Shown piece after piece: positions 61,800-64,000 of a stretch of DNA of 64,000 nucleotides. The notes under the pieces are model-generated. The model searched no databases. It was not told where the DNA came from and saw nothing but the letters and a program-made list of their open reading frames with translations. The DNA lies in the NCBI GenBank assembly GCA_020636775.1, contig JACJXF010000013.1:3466-67465 (forward strand), in the 5' to 3' direction. A program made the position numbers and the translations under genes. The stretch comes from Bacteroidales bacterium (GTDB taxonomy: Bacteria; Bacteroidota; Bacteroidia; Bacteroidales; GCA-2748055). Positions within the stretch are counted from its first letter, which is position 1. Each line of letters begins with the position of its first letter.

Positions 61800-63143
61800 A
61801 TGACAACAAGAAGACAGTTTATTAAAAAAGCAGGACTAAGTACTGCTGCGCTTGCAATCGGAGGACTGGGATTCCCGGCTAAATCCTACGCAAGAATCAT
61901 GGGTTCGAACGATCGTCTGAATGTAGCTTATATAGGCTGCGGAAGACGAGTCCCTGCTTATTATCCCCCTGTAATATATAAACCCAACAATGTTGAGCTG
62001 CTGTATATTTGCGATGTCATGGAAAAACAACGCACAAGGGTTATGGAAGATTTGAAAGGGAAAATAGACAATAAGCCTAAGCTTGAAAATGATCTTCGAC
62101 GGGTTTTGGAAGATAAGTCGGTGGATGCCGTTTTTAACGCCACTCCGGATCACTGGCATACCTATGGGACCTATCTCGCCCTCCAGGCTGGCAAGCATGT
62201 ATATCTTGAAAAACCGGTAAGCCATAACCCCAGGGAAGCCGAAATTTTGATCGAACTGCAGAAAAAATATAATACACTTTTCGTACAAACAGGTACACAG
62301 CAGCGTTCACAACCGGAGGTTATTGAAGTAATGAACGATATACATAATGGCATTATCGGTGAGGCTTATCTGGCTCAAACATTTTATATAAACAGCAGGG
62401 GCAGGGTGGTGAATCCGAAACCTGCAGCTCCGCCCGAAGGACTTGACTGGGAGCTCTTCCAGGGACCAGCTCCAAGAAAGCCTTATATGGATGATACCTG
62501 GGATTATAACTGGCACTGGTATGGCTGGGATTATGGTACAGCCGAGACCGGAAATAATGCAACTCACGAACTCGATCTGGCACGCTGGGCCCTTCAGGTT
62601 GATTTTCCGCACGAAGTAAGCGTAAATGCTGATAAATATCACTTCCCCGATGATGGCTGGACAATGTACGATACCATGGATGCCAGTTTTAAGTTTACCG
62701 GTAATAAAATGATTAAATGGGACGGGAAAAGCCGAAACGGAGCTTCCACCTATACCAGCGAAGAAGGAAGGGGTTGCTGGGTTTATGGGACCAATGGTTC
62801 TGCACTGATAAACCGGAAGGGTTATACGGTTTTTGACAGAAGTGGCAAGGAAATCAAAAAAGGTGTTACACAAGGTGAGGAAGAGGGTTCCACCAACCTC
62901 GGTGGCGGGGGAGGAGTATCTTCTCTGAATGTTGTAAATTTCTTTGATGCCATAAGAGGAAAGGCTAAGCAAAATGCTCCAATTGAGCAGGGAGCCAAAA
63001 GCACCATGCTTTGCAATCTGGCTAATATTTCATACAGGGCCGGCAAAACCTTGATATGTGATCCTGTAAATGGACATTTAAAGGAAAAGGGACTTATGAA
63101 GAAATATTGGTCAAGGGAATACGAGAAGGGATGGGAGTTATAA
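61800..63143 (+). CDS. Tat-exported Gfo/Idh/MocA-family oxidoreductase
   Basis: 447 residues. A twin-arginine signal is clear: TTRRQFIKKAGLSTAALAIGG, cleaved near KSYA. The Rossmann fold has NVAYIGCGRR (about 42) and the family motif VYLEKPVSHNPREAEIL (about 137); a C-terminal substrate domain includes GNNATHELDLARWALQ. It uses NAD(P) on sugars or cyclitols; some Tat-exported relatives are hydrolases or oxidoreductases of glycans with tightly bound NAD. The substrate is unknown. It is preceded by a strong promoter and appears monocistronic. Confidence 0.9.
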   Translation: MTTRRQFIKKAGLSTAALAIGGLGFPAKSYARIMGSNDRLNVAYIGCGRRVPAYYPPVIYKPNNVELLYICDVMEKQRTRVMEDLKGKIDNKPKLENDLRRVLEDKSVDAVFNATPDHWHTYGTYLALQAGKHVYLEKPVSHNPREAEILIELQKKYNTLFVQTGTQQRSQPEVIEVMNDIHNGIIGEAYLAQTFYINSRGRVVNPKPAAPPEGLDWELFQGPAPRKPYMDDTWDYNWHWYGWDYGTAETGNNATHELDLARWALQVDFPHEVSVNADKYHFPDDGWTMYDTMDASFKFTGNKMIKWDGKSRNGASTYTSEEGRGCWVYGTNGSALINRKGYTVFDRSGKEIKKGVTQGEEEGSTNLGGGGGVSSLNVVNFFDAIRGKAKQNAPIEQGAKSTMLCNLANISYRAGKTLICDPVNGHLKEKGLMKKYWSREYEKGWEL

Positions 63144-63144
63144 A

Positions 63145-63903
63145 TTATCGTGCTACCACATGGTAACAATTCTGCGACTTTTCAAAGGTAGCCCAGCATT
63201 TTTTCTCCTTTCTTAATTGCCAGATTACCTCAGCCAGAGCTTCCATGAGGTATTTGTCGTCGCAATTGGTCATGAAGTATTTATGGGTTTTAAAGGTCTT
63301 GTAGCTGATATCGAAAGTGTTACCGTACATGTGAGGACTGTTCAGGGAGGCATTTGAATTCACCCCCCTCAGCGATTTCAGCTTTTCTGTTGTTCGCGTT
63401 ACTGAAGTAATCTTAAACTTACTTCCCTTAAGTCTTGTATTGGAAATCTTCTCCCCAAAGCGATCAGCTATTTCATCCAGTAATTCCTTTGCATCTTTTG
63501 TAAGGTATGGGTAACTGTGTGAAAGATTATCCAGATAGTAGGCCTTACAATCCTTGATTTCCTTCAGCTTCCCGCTGGCTGCATATTCCATTATCTCCTT
63601 TTCATTCTTGCATTTTCTGATTCCCGTGGAGCTTGACACTGCAATGTAATCGACCAGTTTATCCGCTAGTTTCTTGCTGTAAACAGTCTGGTGATAATCC
63701 CAGCATGTTAATCCCAGAAGATCACGCACATATCGGCGTATCTTTTTAGGATTACCTATATATATAAAGACTATAAGTAAGAAGAAGGCTGCAATAGCCG
63801 ACAAAATAATTTTAAATTTCTTTGACAAGCAGGTATTTCTATTATTGAATAACTCCGATAAACATAATAAAAAAGTGAAATACAGCCTTGGGAAGTTATT
63901 CAC
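63145..63903 (-). CDS. DUF5715-like membrane-anchored protein (M15-peptidase-like)
   Basis: 252 residues if it starts at the GTG at 63903. A TTG at 63828 would give 227 residues starting LSKKFKIILSAIAAFFLL, which also looks like a membrane anchor; the start is unresolved. The periplasmic part resembles DUF5715/M15-type peptidases: KFKITSVTRTTEKLKSLRG, then NSPHMYGNTFDISYKTF with the His and Asp expected for zinc binding, and CYHVVAR with a third His at the C-terminus. It could cleave peptidoglycan peptides. It converges with the Gfo/Idh gene (stops two bases apart). Confidence 0.78.
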   Translation of the reverse strand: MNNFPRLYFTFLLCLSELFNNRNTCLSKKFKIILSAIAAFFLLIVFIYIGNPKKIRRYVRDLLGLTCWDYHQTVYSKKLADKLVDYIAVSSSTGIRKCKNEKEIMEYAASGKLKEIKDCKAYYLDNLSHSYPYLTKDAKELLDEIADRFGEKISNTRLKGSKFKITSVTRTTEKLKSLRGVNSNASLNSPHMYGNTFDISYKTFKTHKYFMTNCDDKYLMEALAEVIWQLRKEKKCWATFEKSQNCYHVVAR

Positions 63904-63961
63904 AATAGGTTGATGGAATCCAGAGATTACTTCCTGATTCTATTGGGGGAGGTATCCGGTC

Positions 63962-64000
63962 AAAAAGCCGCGTTCACTGGGTTCGCTGTGGCTTTTTTTT
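63962..64000. terminator. Possible rho-independent terminator at the window edge
   Basis: AAAAAGCC (63962-63969) pairs with GGCTTTTT (63990-63997) around a 20-base loop that can add two or three more pairs, with a run of at least eight T on the plus strand and five on the minus strand. It is upstream of the DUF5715 gene, so it probably ends a transcript that comes from beyond the window on the minus strand. Confidence 0.5.

Noticed and set aside
62307..62972. 221-codon minus-strand frame inside the Gfo/Idh/MocA gene
   Set aside because: It is fully antisense to a confidently assigned gene.
1..64000. tRNA, rRNA, CRISPR, riboswitch or prophage features
   Set aside because: Reading the intergenic regions gave no cloverleaf-like T-loop motif, no regularly spaced direct repeats with spacers, and no integrase or transposase. 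A covariance-model search would be needed to exclude weak RNAs.

Overview
The window reads as a chromosomal segment of an anaerobic member of the Bacteroidota, most likely of the Bacteroidales/Marinilabiliales type. The evidence is a C-terminal type IX secretion sorting domain on a xylanase, gldF/gldG, a TonB-dependent receptor with a carboxypeptidase-regulatory-like domain, many Cys-anchored lipoproteins, promoters of the TTTG-N19-21-TAnnTTTG kind, almost no Shine-Dalgarno sequences, ferredoxin-linked 2-oxoacid oxidation and a futalosine-type menaquinone gene (mqnA). No rRNA, tRNA, CRISPR array, transposase or phage gene was seen. Genes are densely packed and most look intact; only the first gene is cut by the window edge.

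Layout. 1-7557 (+): an ADP-forming acyl-CoA synthetase (5' truncated), an aldo/keto reductase, an Mpv17-like membrane protein, a PLP aminotransferase and a four-subunit 2-oxoacid:ferredoxin oxidoreductase. Together these resemble an amino-acid fermentation route with substrate-level ATP formation. 7571-27797 (almost all -): a GH2 beta-mannosidase lipoprotein, a heterodimeric ABC exporter, the yicC-gmk-nadD operon, a MATE transporter, a DUF2846-like/beta-barrel protein, a GH28-like pectinase with a methyltransferase, tryptophanase, a secreted WD40 propeller, and pheT with a UbiA-family prenyltransferase. 28068-31489 (+): surE, a small membrane protein, lpxB and a SpoIID-like protein. 31997-45583 (+): gldF, gldG, a DUF4340 protein, then a plant-polysaccharide cassette (GH10 xylanase, sodium symporter, GH94 cellobiose phosphorylase), then dnaN, a DEDDh exonuclease and a FAH-family hydrolase. 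45589-52001 (-): a small cytochrome c, an HD hydrolase, pyruvate kinase, a CAP protein, a GNAT acetyltransferase, an NfeD-family protease and mqnA. 52273-59254 (+): purB, an MsbA-like ABC exporter, a glycosyltransferase, and a lipoprotein/TonB-receptor pair. 59271-63903: an M28 peptidase with an unusual C-terminal domain (-), a Tat-exported Gfo/Idh/MocA oxidoreductase (+) and a DUF5715 protein (-).

How the genes work together. The physiology suggested is fermentation of plant polysaccharides (xylan, mannan, pectin, cellobiose) and amino acids (branched-chain or related 2-oxoacids, tryptophan), with low-potential ferredoxin, menaquinone and cell-envelope maintenance (lipid A, gliding-type ABC subunits, peptidoglycan-active proteins).

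The most unusual non-coding signal is a dispersed intergenic repeat. A 69-bp core occurs at 22751-22819 (+) and 31799-31867 (-) with 57 of 69 identical positions and no gaps. In both places it is flanked on the same side by arrays of degenerate 7-bp repeats, and the second locus also has nested inverted repeats (25 bp, 23 matching) enclosing 259 bp. No gene in either locus explains it.
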